From JAJYSO01 sp964495935 (lineage in GTDB: Bacteria; Bacteroidota; Bacteroidia; Flavobacteriales; Flavobacteriaceae), in NCBI GenBank assembly GCA_964495935.1, contig CAZBXQ010000010.1, positions 1-64,000 of the forward strand: 64,000 nt of DNA, in the 5' to 3' direction. Both the position numbers and the translations under genes were made by a program. Under the pieces are notes generated by a model, which was given only the letters and a program-made list of their open reading frames with translations, made no database searches and had not been told where the DNA came from. This document shows positions 17,752 to 27,502 of the stretch, piece by piece. Positions within the stretch are counted from its first letter, which is position 1, and every line of letters begins with the position of its first letter.

Positions 17752-17847
17752 CATAAAAATAACTACCCTTAGTTTTATATTTTCATAGTTTAGGCGTCTC
17801 TTAATAAAGCGGATCCTTCAGCTCCTACCCCAATAGCCTAAAGTCCT

Positions 17848-18549
17848 ATGATTGAAATAAAAGACTTACATAAATCCTACAAGACCGGAGCCACTTCGTT
17901 ACATGTTTTAAAAGGTCTAAACCTCAACATTAAAGAAGGGGAATTGGTCTCGATTATGGGATCCTCCGGATCCGGCAAATCTACATTGCTTAATATTTTG
18001 GGGATCTTAGACGAAGCCGATTCGGGGTCGTATATATTGGATGGTTTTCCCATTAAAAATCTAAGTGAAAAAAAGGCGGCCCACTACCGCAACAAATTCC
18101 TCGGGTTCATTTTCCAATCGTTTAATCTCATCAGTTATAAAACCGCCATAGACAACGTTGCCCTTCCTTTATATTACCAAGGAATGAAACGCAACGAACG
18201 GCTGGAAAAAGCGATGGATTATTTAGACAAAGTGGGGCTTACAAAATGGGCCGATCATCTTCCCAATCAACTTTCGGGAGGGCAAAAACAACGTATTGCG
18301 ATTGCTCGAGCCTTAGCCAGTGCCCCAAAAGTTTTGTTGGCCGATGAGCCTACCGGAGCCTTAGATACTAAAACCTCTTACGAGATTATGAACCTCATTC
18401 AGGAAATTAATGATGAAGGAAAAACCATTTTGGTGGTGACTCACGAGCCGGATATTGCCGAAATGACAAAGCGAATTGTAAATTTAAGAGATGGCGTGAT
18501 TATTGATGATTCCTTCGTAGAGCAAAAACGAGCTTTGGACTATGTTTGA
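17848..18549 (+). CDS. MacB/LolD-type ABC transporter ATPase
   Basis: This is a 233-aa cytosolic nucleotide-binding subunit with Walker A GSSGSGKST (about residue 37), Q-loop FIFQSFNLI, signature LSGGQKQRIAIARAL, Walker B VLLADEPTGALD and the switch His in VVTHEPD. It is first in a five-gene exporter unit and overlaps the first permease gene by 8 bp. Members energise FtsX-like permeases that move envelope substrates to a TolC partner. Confidence 0.94.
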   Translation: MIEIKDLHKSYKTGATSLHVLKGLNLNIKEGELVSIMGSSGSGKSTLLNILGILDEADSGSYILDGFPIKNLSEKKAAHYRNKFLGFIFQSFNLISYKTAIDNVALPLYYQGMKRNERLEKAMDYLDKVGLTKWADHLPNQLSGGQKQRIAIARALASAPKVLLADEPTGALDTKTSYEIMNLIQEINDEGKTILVVTHEPDIAEMTKRIVNLRDGVIIDDSFVEQKRALDYV

Positions 18550-19786
18550 CTTAGAGCGGTGGGAAGAAATCTTTGAAACGATTCGGAAAAATAAATTGCG
18601 TACCTTTTTAACGGGACTCTCTGTTTTATCCGGAATCTTTATTTTGGTTATTCTCCTGGGAATTGGACAAGGCATTCAAAACGGAGTGGAACAGCAATTC
18701 CAAAGAGATGCCGAAAATCGGATTTCCCTATGGCCCGGAAAAACCTCTGTAGAATATAAGGGACTCAACAAAGACCGAAGAATACGATTCAAAAACCGGG
18801 ACTACAACCTCATCGTTGCAAAATACAATGATCAACTCGAATACAAGTCTTCCGTTTATCGCGTATGGAGTTCTATGATTTCCTATAAAAATGAATCGGG
18901 GAGCTACCGGGTAGAAGGCGTTTCACCCGATTATCAATTTCTTGAAAATCAAGATATGTATGCCGGTCGCTTCCTGAATGTCAACGATATGCAAAATTTT
19001 TCCAAAGTAGTCGTTATCGGTCATAAAGTGCAAAAGGATCTTTTTGGAAAAGAATCGGCCATAGGAAAATTGGTCCAGCTTTCAGGAACTAATTTTAAAG
19101 TCATAGGCGTTTTTACCGATGACGGCGGAGATCGTGACGAGGAACGTATTTTTATGCCCATAACAACTTCTCAACGGGTTTTTAGCGCAGGAGACCGGAT
19201 TCGGAATATGGCTTTTACCCTCCCCAAGAGAAAGGATTTTGATCAGGCCTTGGCGGAATCTGAAGACTTCACCAAACGTATTGAAAAACAACTAAAAAAA
19301 GATCATATCATTGCACCCGATGATAACTCTGCCATCAATATTTCCAATTCGTTAAAAGAGGCCAAACGTGTTTATTTTATGACCGGCAGTATTAAAATAT
19401 TCTTCTGGTTTGTGGGGATTGCTACCCTATTGGCAGGTGTTGTAGGAGTAGGTAACGTCATGCTTATCATTGTCAAAGAACGCACAAAAGAAATCGGTAT
19501 TCGGAAAGCACTGGGGGCCAAACCCTGGTCAATCGTATGGTTAATTTTACACGAAGCCATTTTTATAACTGCCATTTCGGGCTTTTTAGGCCTGTTAATC
19601 GGGATGGTACTTCTGGACTTCGTAGGGCCGATGATCAAAACCGACTTTCTCCTCCGGCCCGAAGTCAACTTAAACGTAGCACTATCTACGGTGGCTATTT
19701 TAGTCATCGCCGGTGCCATAGCCGGATTTTTTCCGGCCTGGAAGGCAGCGCGAATCAAACCCATCGAAGCCTTAAGAGACGAATAA
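18542..19786 (+). CDS. MacB-type ABC permease, first
   Basis: This is a 414-aa FtsX/MacB permease: an N-terminal transmembrane helix (about 20-42, LRTFLTGLSVLSGIFILVIL), a large periplasmic domain (about 45-275), then three helices and the C-terminal motif IAGFFPAWKAARIKPIEALR. It pairs with the next, similar permease; the single ATPase upstream must serve both, so a heterodimer is likely. A one-base gap separates its stop from the next ATG. Confidence 0.93.
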   Translation: MFDLERWEEIFETIRKNKLRTFLTGLSVLSGIFILVILLGIGQGIQNGVEQQFQRDAENRISLWPGKTSVEYKGLNKDRRIRFKNRDYNLIVAKYNDQLEYKSSVYRVWSSMISYKNESGSYRVEGVSPDYQFLENQDMYAGRFLNVNDMQNFSKVVVIGHKVQKDLFGKESAIGKLVQLSGTNFKVIGVFTDDGGDRDEERIFMPITTSQRVFSAGDRIRNMAFTLPKRKDFDQALAESEDFTKRIEKQLKKDHIIAPDDNSAINISNSLKEAKRVYFMTGSIKIFFWFVGIATLLAGVVGVGNVMLIIVKERTKEIGIRKALGAKPWSIVWLILHEAIFITAISGFLGLLIGMVLLDFVGPMIKTDFLLRPEVNLNVALSTVAILVIAGAIAGFFPAWKAARIKPIEALRDE

Positions 19787-19787
19787 T

Positions 19788-21053
19788 ATGCTAAGCAGAG
19801 ATCAATGGGAGGAAATATTAGAGTCTTTAAGTTCGAATTGGTTTCGAACCATAATGACGGCTTTTGGAGTCTTCTGGGGAATTTTTATTCTGGTTATCCT
19901 CCTCGCTTCCGGTAACGGTTTAGGAAACGGTGTTAAACAAAGTTTTGAAGGACTGGCGACCAACTCCATGTTTATGTTTTCCAGGCAGACTTCTATTTCC
20001 TACAAGGGTCTGAACAAAGGACGCCGTTACAATTTTAAACTGAGCGATGTCGAAGCCATAAAGCAAAATGTAAACGGCCTTAAAATCGTATCTCCCAGAA
20101 ATCGTTTGGGCGGATTCGGCGGCAACAACAACGTTCAACGCGGCCTGAAAAACGGAGCTTACAACGTTTACGGCGATTACCCCGAGATTATTGAACAAAT
20201 GCCGCTTCAGGTAACCGAAGGACGATTCTTAAATCATATCGATATTAACAAGGAACGAAAAGTAGCCGTTATCGGGCTTAGTGTAGTCGATGAACTCTAT
20301 AACAAAGATGAAGAAGTTATGGGGAGTACTATCAAAATTAACGGCGTCAATTTCCAAGTAGTGGGTGTTTTTGAGAAAAAGGGAATGGGAAATCAGGATG
20401 CCGAAGAAGCACAAAAGGAAATCTATGTCCCCTTTACCACCTACGGAAAAGCCTTCCACACGGGACAAGACGTAGGGTTTATGGCAATTACCGCAGATGA
20501 CGATCATATCATCACCAATTTGCAGGACGATATATTCGACGTCATCAAACGCCGCCATAAGATCCACCCCGACGATGATCGGGCTATCGGAAGTTTTGAT
20601 CTCTATCAACAATTTAGCAAGATCAACGGACTCACACTAACGTTAAATGCCGTCGCCTATTTTGTGGGAATTTTGGTGCTGTTGTCGGGAATTATAGGAA
20701 TCAGCAATATCATGTTGATCGTCGTTAAAGAACGTACGAATGAAATTGGAGTTCGACGGGCCTTGGGGGCAACACCCTGGCAAATTAGAGGCCAGGTTCT
20801 TTTGGAATCTATATTTTTAACGATTATCGCCGGGATGGCAGGAATCGTCTTTGCCACAGGAATCTTATGGGTTGCTAACTACCTTCTGGATCAGGCAGAC
20901 TCCGCCAATATGATGTTTGCCAATCCCACCGTGGGCCTGGGGGCCATTATTGCAGCCTTGGTTATTTTGGTCGTATCCGGGTTGTTGGCAGGATTTATCC
21001 CGGCTCAAAATGCCATCCGCATCAAACCGGTAGATGCCCTGAGGACAGAATAA
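19788..21053 (+). CDS. MacB-type ABC permease, second
   Basis: This is a 421-aa paralogue of the preceding permease with the same topology and the closing motif LLAGFIPAQNAIRIKPVDALRTE. The cytoplasmic loop VVKERTNEIGVRRALGATPW matches its partner's VKERTKEIGIRKALGAKPW. The periplasmic domains differ substantially, as expected for two halves of a heterodimeric pump. Confidence 0.93.
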   Translation: MLSRDQWEEILESLSSNWFRTIMTAFGVFWGIFILVILLASGNGLGNGVKQSFEGLATNSMFMFSRQTSISYKGLNKGRRYNFKLSDVEAIKQNVNGLKIVSPRNRLGGFGGNNNVQRGLKNGAYNVYGDYPEIIEQMPLQVTEGRFLNHIDINKERKVAVIGLSVVDELYNKDEEVMGSTIKINGVNFQVVGVFEKKGMGNQDAEEAQKEIYVPFTTYGKAFHTGQDVGFMAITADDDHIITNLQDDIFDVIKRRHKIHPDDDRAIGSFDLYQQFSKINGLTLTLNAVAYFVGILVLLSGIIGISNIMLIVVKERTNEIGVRRALGATPWQIRGQVLLESIFLTIIAGMAGIVFATGILWVANYLLDQADSANMMFANPTVGLGAIIAALVILVVSGLLAGFIPAQNAIRIKPVDALRTE

Positions 21054-21097
21054 AAAAACAAAAAGTGAAAACCATAATAGACAAATCATAGCAAGAA

Positions 21098-22222
21098 ATG
21101 AAAAGAACGGGAACTGTAATCATCTTAATCTTTATTCTTATTCTATTTGCGGGATCCATGTATTATCTCTATCAAAAGAATCACAAGGATCCTACAGTAT
21201 ATGAAACCGAGAAGCCGGTAAAAGGCGATATTATTGAACAAACGGTAGCCACGGGAAACATTAAACCCCGGGAAGAGATTCTGATTAAGCCTAATATTAA
21301 CGGGATCATTGATACTATATATATTGAGGCCGGCGATATTGTAAAAACCGGCGATCTCCTGGCCAAGTTGAAGGTTATTCCTCAAATTGAGAATCTGGCC
21401 AGTAGCAAAAATGCTATCACGGATGCCAAAATTGCTTTGGATAATCAAGAAAAAGTCTATAAACGGCAAAAAACACTCTTTGAAAAAGGGGTTATTTCCG
21501 TAAATGATTTTGACGAGACACAAATGCGGTATGATCAGGCCAAACAAACCTATGCTTCTGCTCAAGAAACCTATGAGATTATTAAAACCGGAAGCTCCAA
21601 AAACATGGGTGGTGCGACAAATACCAACATTCGCGCAACAATCGATGGAATGGTATTGGATGTACCGGTCGAAATAGGAAATCAAGTGATGGAGGCCAGT
21701 AACTTTAACGAAGGGACGACCATCGCCAGCCTGGCTAATATCAACAATATGATTTTCCTGGGAAAAATAGACGAATCGGAAGTCGGAAAAATTAAAACCG
21801 GCCTCCCTTTAAAGATCACCGTAGGAGCCATCGAAAACAAAACTTTTGATGCCTCGCTTTATTACATCGCTCCAAAAGCAGATGATGACGAGGATACCGG
21901 CGATGGAAGTGTCGTACAGTTTGAAATTAAAGGCCGGTTAGAAAATAAAGACAGTACTTTTATACGATCCGGGTTGAGTGCCAATGCTTCTATTATTCTT
22001 GATGAGGCCAAAGATGTTTTAACCTTAAAAGAATCCTTGATACAGTTTGATACTCAAACCAATCAACCTTTTGTTGAAGTAAAGACGGGAGACCAGAAAT
22101 TTGAACGTCGAAATGTAGAACTGGGACTCAGCGATGGTATTAGGGTAGAGATTAAGGACGGCCTCACCGAGGACGATGAAGTAAAAGTTTGGAACCCGAT
22201 AGTTAAAAAGAATTTCAATTAA
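21098..22222 (+). CDS. HlyD/MacA-type periplasmic adaptor
   Basis: This is a 374-aa membrane-fusion protein: an N-terminal anchor (TVIILIFILILFAGSMYYLY), a split lipoyl domain (IKPRE...DTIYIEAGDIVKTGDLLAKL and later IRATIDGMVLDVPVEIGNQV), an alpha hairpin between them (about 105-170) and a beta-barrel domain. It links the permeases to the TolC protein encoded 15 bp downstream. Confidence 0.93.
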   Translation: MKRTGTVIILIFILILFAGSMYYLYQKNHKDPTVYETEKPVKGDIIEQTVATGNIKPREEILIKPNINGIIDTIYIEAGDIVKTGDLLAKLKVIPQIENLASSKNAITDAKIALDNQEKVYKRQKTLFEKGVISVNDFDETQMRYDQAKQTYASAQETYEIIKTGSSKNMGGATNTNIRATIDGMVLDVPVEIGNQVMEASNFNEGTTIASLANINNMIFLGKIDESEVGKIKTGLPLKITVGAIENKTFDASLYYIAPKADDDEDTGDGSVVQFEIKGRLENKDSTFIRSGLSANASIILDEAKDVLTLKESLIQFDTQTNQPFVEVKTGDQKFERRNVELGLSDGIRVEIKDGLTEDDEVKVWNPIVKKNFN

Positions 22223-22237
22223 TAGATCGAAGACCTT

Positions 22238-23707
22238 ATGAACGTATATAACGGGACGACTTCCCTCCTAATCCAATCTATATTATTAGGCCTTTTAGCA
22301 TTGTTTGTTCAAAATAGTTTTGCCCAGCAAAGTAACAAATGGACGCTGCAACAGTGCATACAACACGCTTTGGATAACAACATACAGATCAAAGAATCAG
22401 GGTTATCCCTTGAAGAATCGGAGATTGATCGCAGTGATGCAATCGGCAATTATCTGCCCAATCTCAACCTCTCAGCCAGTAACAACTGGAACTCGGGATT
22501 GACGCAAGACGTGACAACCGGCATATTGGAACAACAAACCACTCGAAACCTTTCCCTCAACGCCACTGCCGGTGTTCCCCTATTTCAGGGGTTGAGAAAC
22601 CTCAAACAATGGCAACGTGCCAAACTAACGAGACTGGCCAACGAGTATTCCCTGGAAGAAATGAAAGACAATGTATTGCTCAACGTCACCAATGCCTTTT
22701 TAAACGTATTGGTCAATAAAGAACGATTGCAAGTGCTCCAAGATCAAAATGAACTGACCCGGGAAGAATTGGAGCGTATGCGGATTCTCATTAATTCCGG
22801 AGCATCTCCGGCCGGTGATTCCTTGGATATCAGAGCGACTTATGCCCAAGAAAAACAACAAATTGTGGTGGCCAAAAATAATATCCAAATTACTCTTATT
22901 AACCTGGCCCAACTTCTTCAAATTACCAATTATAAGGATTTTGATATTGCCGATGCAGAATACGATGTCCCGGTAGAAACCATCCTGATGCGCACCCCCG
23001 AAGAAATTATTCAACGGGCCAAAGAAAATCGGTATGAAATAAAAGTCGCAGAACAAGAACTCAAAATTGCCGAAAAAGATGTAGAAATTGCCAAAACCCA
23101 GTTTTATCCCACCCTAAACGGATTTATCAATTTTAACACCCGGGAATCCGGTGCACGACGGGTACGACAAGGCGGAATTGACCCCAACAACCCTACTGAA
23201 GTCATTGGTACCGTTGAAAGTACAGGAGAAGAAGTGGTAGCACCGAACTATTTATTTAAAGAAACAGGACCGGATCCCTTCTTCAGGCAACTCTCTCAAA
23301 ACAAGGGATGGTCCTATGGAATTCAGTTAAACATCCCCATACTTAACGGGTTCTCCACTCGAAATGCTGTAAAACGAAGTGAGATCAACGTCAAGAGAAA
23401 TACCTATGAACTCGAACAAGCCAAACTGAATCTGGAGTCCAATGTATATCAGGCGTATATTGATGCCCAAGGAGCAGCCGAAGCCTATCGTGCAGCACAA
23501 GCAGTTGTAAACACCAAACAACGCGCCTTTGAATATAGCCAAATTCGTTTTGATGTAGGCCGAATCACCGCCTTTGAATTCAGTCAAGCGAAATTCGAAT
23601 TGGCCAACGCAGAAAGTGATTTGGTCAACGCGAAGTTTGATTATATCTTTAAATTAAAAGTTCTCGAGCTCTATTTTGGTATTGCACCGGAAGATATCAA
23701 TATTTAA
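22238..23707 (+). CDS. TolC-family outer-membrane efflux protein
   Basis: This is a 489-aa outer-membrane channel with a signal peptide ending NSFAQQ and two internally similar OEP halves of long helices (WTLQQCIQHALDNN at the start; KAKENRYEIKVAEQELKIAEKDV in the second half) separated by strand segments. It completes the tripartite exporter with the four upstream genes. Possible substrates include peptides, lipids or toxic compounds; nothing in the sequence chooses among them. Confidence 0.93.
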   Translation: MNVYNGTTSLLIQSILLGLLALFVQNSFAQQSNKWTLQQCIQHALDNNIQIKESGLSLEESEIDRSDAIGNYLPNLNLSASNNWNSGLTQDVTTGILEQQTTRNLSLNATAGVPLFQGLRNLKQWQRAKLTRLANEYSLEEMKDNVLLNVTNAFLNVLVNKERLQVLQDQNELTREELERMRILINSGASPAGDSLDIRATYAQEKQQIVVAKNNIQITLINLAQLLQITNYKDFDIADAEYDVPVETILMRTPEEIIQRAKENRYEIKVAEQELKIAEKDVEIAKTQFYPTLNGFINFNTRESGARRVRQGGIDPNNPTEVIGTVESTGEEVVAPNYLFKETGPDPFFRQLSQNKGWSYGIQLNIPILNGFSTRNAVKRSEINVKRNTYELEQAKLNLESNVYQAYIDAQGAAEAYRAAQAVVNTKQRAFEYSQIRFDVGRITAFEFSQAKFELANAESDLVNAKFDYIFKLKVLELYFGIAPEDINI

Positions 23708-23719
23708 AAAATATAGATT

Positions 23720-24385
23720 TTGGGATTAATCCTCTCGATCGAAACCACCTCCACCAATTGTTCTGTCGCCCTCGGAAAAAACGGAGCACTATTAGCACTC
23801 CGGGAAAATAACAGCGACTCCTATTCCCATGCCGAGCAATTACATCCCTTTATGAATCAAGTACTCACAGATGCGGGGAAAACGATGTCTCAACTTGATG
23901 CCCTTGCAGTAAGTATGGGACCGGGGTCTTATACCGGACTCCGCATAGGGATTTCAGCAGCAAAAGGACTCTGTTATGCCCTCGATATTCCCCTGATCGC
24001 CATTGATACCCTCACGATACTGCAAGCTCGGGTACCGGCCGATGAATTCACCGCTATTATCCCCCTGCTCGATGCCCGCCGAATGGAAGTCTATACCGCA
24101 GTTTACAGTAAAACCCGGAAATTGACCCCTACAGAAGCCCTCATTGTAAATGAAACTTCTTTTGAAACCTATCTTGACCAGGGGAAAACGCTTTTTATTG
24201 GAAGTGGAGCAGCCAAGTTCAAAACACTGTGTAAACATCCTCACGCAACTTTTAAAGAAGCCTTCCCCTCGGCACGGGAAATGGTACATTATGCCGAAGA
24301 AAAGTTTACCAAAGAAGATTTTGAAGACATCGCCTATTTCAAACCGTTTTACTTAAAAGATTTCTTTATAAAGAAAAATCAATAG
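23720..24385 (+). CDS. tsaB: TsaB, tRNA t6A synthesis partner
   Basis: This 221-aa ASKHA-fold protein partners TsaD and TsaE in making N6-threonylcarbamoyladenosine at tRNA position 37. It has the family start LILSIETTSTNCSVAL, the interface motif AVSMGPGSYTGLRIGISAAKGL and IPLLDARRMEVY. The start is a TTG at 23720; no in-frame ATG precedes the conserved first strand. It lies 12 bp after tolC, so it may ride on the exporter transcript. Confidence 0.93.
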   Translation: MGLILSIETTSTNCSVALGKNGALLALRENNSDSYSHAEQLHPFMNQVLTDAGKTMSQLDALAVSMGPGSYTGLRIGISAAKGLCYALDIPLIAIDTLTILQARVPADEFTAIIPLLDARRMEVYTAVYSKTRKLTPTEALIVNETSFETYLDQGKTLFIGSGAAKFKTLCKHPHATFKEAFPSAREMVHYAEEKFTKEDFEDIAYFKPFYLKDFFIKKNQ

Positions 24386-24470
24386 TGCTATAGGGTGCTT
24401 TCTCTCCAGTTTTAACAAAGTCTTTGAAGTCTGTAGCTTTTATTTTCGTCGATTTTAGCGTTAAAATCGT

Positions 24471-24478
24471 TATATTTG
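24471..24478 (+). promoter_or_regulatory. -7 box TATATTTG for the fused E1 gene
   Basis: An exact TAnnTTTG box lies 18 bp before the ATG at 24497. It overlaps an upstream in-frame TTG at 24476, which rules that codon out as the start. Confidence 0.7.
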
Positions 24479-24496
24479 TTACAAGAAAACCTCGAT

Positions 24497-26923
24497 ATGC
24501 AAGAATCTACGCTTAGCTTAGACAATATAACCTATGAAGATTTTAAAACGCAAATCTTAGCCGATTACAAGATGGCCGTAACCAGTCGGCAATGTAGTAT
24601 TTTAGGTCGGCGAGAAGTATTAACCGGAAAAGCAAAATTCGGTGCCTTTGGAGCCGGAAAAGAGATGCCGCAAATAGCCTTGGCCAAAGTTTTTAAAAAC
24701 GGAGATTTCCGATCCGGATATTATCGAGATCAAACGTTTATGATGGCTGCCGGATTACTCACCCCACAACAATTATTTTCAGGGCTTTATGCCCATACCG
24801 ATGAGGAGCAAGAACCCATGTCGGGCGGGCGGCAAATGGTATGCCATTTTTCAACGGCCAGCCTCAATCCCGATGGCACTTGGAAAAACCTCCTCGATCA
24901 AAAAAATTCAAGTCCCGATATCTCAACCACTTCGGGACAAATGCCCCGTTTATTGGGGCTTGCTCAGGCCTCCAAAACCTATCGCGCAGGGGGCGCATCC
25001 ATCAGTGGGGCGGAACAAAAATTCTCCGACCACGGAAACGAGGTTGCCTGGGGTACCATAGGAGATGCCAGTACCAGCGAAGGGGTCTTTTGGGAAGTTA
25101 TCAATGCCGCCGGGGTTCTGCAGGTTCCTCTGGTCATTAGTATATGGGATGATGGATACGGAATTTCTGTCCCCAAAAAATACCAAACTACCAAAGAAAG
25201 TATCTCTGCAGCACTACAAGGATTTCAACGGGATAACAATAAACGTAACGGCATCGAGATCATCAAGGTCAAAGGATGGGATTATCCGGGGCTCATCCAC
25301 GCCTATGAAAAAGCAGAACTTTTGGCTCGGGAAGAACATATTCCGGTAGTCATTCATGTAGAAGAACTCACACAGCCTCAGGGACATTCTACTTCAGGTT
25401 CCCACGAACGCTATAAGAATAAGGCCCGTTTAGACTGGGAAAAAGAATATGACTGTATAACGCAGTTTCGCCAGTGGCTCATTAAACAGAAAATTGCCAC
25501 CGAAGAAGATCTGAATACCATCGAGAAAGAGGCGCAGAAAGAAGTGCGGGAGGCCAAGAAAAAGGCATGGAATAATTTTTTGGAGAATCAAAAAAAAGAT
25601 CAGAAAAAGCTGTTGGGTATTCTTCATAAACTTGCAGAAAAAGTTGATCGTCCCGAATCCTTAACGACTCTGATTTCCGCACTACAGGAAAATCGAAGCC
25701 CCAAAAAATATGAAATTATCAGAACGGCAAGACAGGCCTTAAGACGAACTGTTTCGCATCCGATAAAAGAACGTAAAGTCTTGCAGGAATGGATTATCGA
25801 TTACCAAAAACAACGACAAAAAGAATATAACACGCACCTCTATAGCGAAAGCGAATGGAACGCCACAAAGATTAAAGAAATCGCTCCCGAATATACCGAA
25901 AATTCCAAAACCGTGGACGGCCGAATCATCCTGCGAGACAATTTTGATCACCTATTAGAGCAACATGATAAGGTCTTTATCTTTGGTGAGGACTCCGGCA
26001 AATTAGGCGATGTAAATCAGGGACTGGAAGGGCTGCAAAACAAATACGGAGAAATCCGGATAAGAGATACCGGAATTCGGGAAGCTTCTATCATCGGACA
26101 AGGAATCGGTATGGCCCTTCGTGGATTACGGCCCATTGCCGAAATTCAATATCTGGATTATACCCTCTACGGCTTGTATGCCATGAGCGATGATCTGGCC
26201 AGCCTGCGATATCGTACAAAAGGCCGACAAAAGGCTCCTTTAATTGTAAGAACAAGAGGACATCGATTAGAGGGCATCTGGCATAGCGGATCACCCATGG
26301 GAGGATTAATTCATCTCCTTCGAGGGGTCAATATTCTGGTCCCCCGCAATATGACACAAGCCGCCGGATTCTATAATACATTATTAGCCAGTGATGAACC
26401 CGGTTTTATCGTGGAATCCTTAAACGGATACCGGATCAAGGAGAAAATGCCTGAAAATATCGGAATCTTTCGTACTCCCATCGGAAAAGTAGAAACGCTA
26501 CGGGAAGGAACCGATATCACGGTTGTTTCATACGGTTCTACGCTCCGTTTGGTAGAAGAAGTGGCCGATGAACTGGCAGCTCATGACATCGATATCGAAA
26601 TTATTGATGTTCAGTCTTTGGTTCCTTTTGATATTCACCACGACATCGTAAAATCACTTCAAAAAACCAGCCGGCTGTTAATCGTTGATGAAGATGTTCC
26701 CGGAGGTGCTTCCGGCTATATTCTTCAAAAAGTAATGGAGGAGCAAAAAGGTTATTACTACCTCGACAGCCCCCCTCAAACACTCACTGCCAAGGAGCAT
26801 CGTCCGGCCTACACCAGCAATGGGGATTATTTCTCCAAACCTTCTGCCGACGACATTTTCGAGCAGATCTATCAAATTATGAATGAAGCCGACCCCGGCA
26901 AGTATCCCGGCCTCTATGAATAA
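24497..26923 (+). CDS. Alpha-ketoacid dehydrogenase E1, fused alpha and beta subunits
   Basis: This is an 808-aa thiamine-diphosphate enzyme in which the E1 alpha-like domain (about 1-390) and the beta-like domain (about 465-800) are one chain. The alpha part has the ThDP/Mg motif region WGTIGDASTSEGVFWEVINAAG followed by WDDGYG (cited in part), and the beta part has VFIFGEDSGKLGDVNQGLEG, SLRYRTKGRQ and the C-terminal ESLVPFD-like segment. It probably decarboxylates branched-chain or other 2-oxo acids and passes the acyl group to an E2 encoded elsewhere. The true pyruvate dehydrogenase E1 alpha is separate at 37.5 kb. The start at 24497 follows the promoter box at 24471-24478. Confidence 0.9.
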   Translation: MQESTLSLDNITYEDFKTQILADYKMAVTSRQCSILGRREVLTGKAKFGAFGAGKEMPQIALAKVFKNGDFRSGYYRDQTFMMAAGLLTPQQLFSGLYAHTDEEQEPMSGGRQMVCHFSTASLNPDGTWKNLLDQKNSSPDISTTSGQMPRLLGLAQASKTYRAGGASISGAEQKFSDHGNEVAWGTIGDASTSEGVFWEVINAAGVLQVPLVISIWDDGYGISVPKKYQTTKESISAALQGFQRDNNKRNGIEIIKVKGWDYPGLIHAYEKAELLAREEHIPVVIHVEELTQPQGHSTSGSHERYKNKARLDWEKEYDCITQFRQWLIKQKIATEEDLNTIEKEAQKEVREAKKKAWNNFLENQKKDQKKLLGILHKLAEKVDRPESLTTLISALQENRSPKKYEIIRTARQALRRTVSHPIKERKVLQEWIIDYQKQRQKEYNTHLYSESEWNATKIKEIAPEYTENSKTVDGRIILRDNFDHLLEQHDKVFIFGEDSGKLGDVNQGLEGLQNKYGEIRIRDTGIREASIIGQGIGMALRGLRPIAEIQYLDYTLYGLYAMSDDLASLRYRTKGRQKAPLIVRTRGHRLEGIWHSGSPMGGLIHLLRGVNILVPRNMTQAAGFYNTLLASDEPGFIVESLNGYRIKEKMPENIGIFRTPIGKVETLREGTDITVVSYGSTLRLVEEVADELAAHDIDIEIIDVQSLVPFDIHHDIVKSLQKTSRLLIVDEDVPGGASGYILQKVMEEQKGYYYLDSPPQTLTAKEHRPAYTSNGDYFSKPSADDIFEQIYQIMNEADPGKYPGLYE

Positions 26924-26954
26924 TTCCAGTTTTTGAAGCAATTTAATCTTTTAT

Positions 26955-26973
26955 CCTGCCTAAACTAAGCAGG
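26955..26973 (+). terminator. Weak terminator-like hairpin after the E1 gene
   Basis: The inverted pair CCTGC/GCAGG with a 9-nt loop sits 30 bp after the stop codon, followed by TTATATAAATT rather than a clean T run. Only weak support. Confidence 0.4.
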
Positions 26974-27027
26974 TTATATAAATTGAATGAATGGTTCATT
27001 GATCGGGAATATCGTATGCTTACAGAC
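26974..27027. other. Left part of the E1-nhaD spacer
   Basis: The gap from the E1 stop to the nhaD start is 623 bp. Besides the weak hairpin, MITE copy A, the remnant and the nhaD promoter/hairpin listed separately, this 54-bp part and 27407-27490 show nothing recognisable. Confidence 0.4.
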
Positions 27028-27187
27028 GAGGTCATTTAAACTTTCAAAAATGGGCTGCAAAATGATCTTATTGCCCCAGATTTAGTCTTTTTTTCGACCG
27101 TAGCTATGGCTATGCTCTACAAAAAAGCCGTCACCTGGAACAATAATCTCTATTTTTCGCTTCAATCCCAAAAGTTTAAACCACCTC
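27028..27187 (+). mobile_element. 160-bp MITE-like element, copy A
   Basis: This non-autonomous element begins GAGGTCATTTAAAC and ends with the inverse of GAGGTGGTTTAAAC (12 of 14 terminal bases match). It is flanked by a perfect 3-bp direct repeat GAC. Copy B (56290-56449) is the same length and differs at about four positions. The short internal reading frames do not encode a transposase. A decayed stretch with a further right end follows at 27188-27406. Confidence 0.85.
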
Positions 27188-27406
27188 GACAAATACGGAA
27201 TAGGGCGTAAAACCGAAACCACAAAGTTCTGCATCCTGTCTCAAAAAGACCGTGACAATAAATAAAATTTTCCACCGGCATGAGCATGAAAATTTACCCC
27301 TGACTTGAGTCGGAGCTGGGAAAAAGTCTGTAGAATTGGACTATCAGCCGCCTGATCAAAAGGTTGCTAAAAGTCTATTGAGCATTTTAAAGGTTTAAAT
27401 GACCTC
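27188..27406 (+). pseudogene. Decayed mobile-element remnant with solo right end
   Basis: This stretch ends GTTTAAATGACCTC (27393-27406), the exact inverse of the MITE left terminus. Just before it an open frame without a start ends KSLLSILKV, and its TAA stop lies inside the terminal repeat. That is how a transposase gene commonly runs into an IS end, so this may be the tail of the parent element. No matching left end is visible and the rest is not recognisable. Confidence 0.45.
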
Positions 27407-27490
27407 CTCATATCTATTCTAAGAAAGGAAAGGCTTTAACATCTTTTTAAAATTAACGTGGATATTCCTTTCGGATTTAAAAAATAACCA

Positions 27491-27498
27491 TAAATTTG
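27491..27498 (+). promoter_or_regulatory. -7 box TAAATTTG of nhaD
   Basis: An exact TAnnTTTG box lies 48 bp before the nhaD ATG. The start of transcription would fall at about 27501-27505, right at the base of the hairpin at 27503-27528. Confidence 0.65.
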
Positions 27499-27502
27499 AG
27501 AC

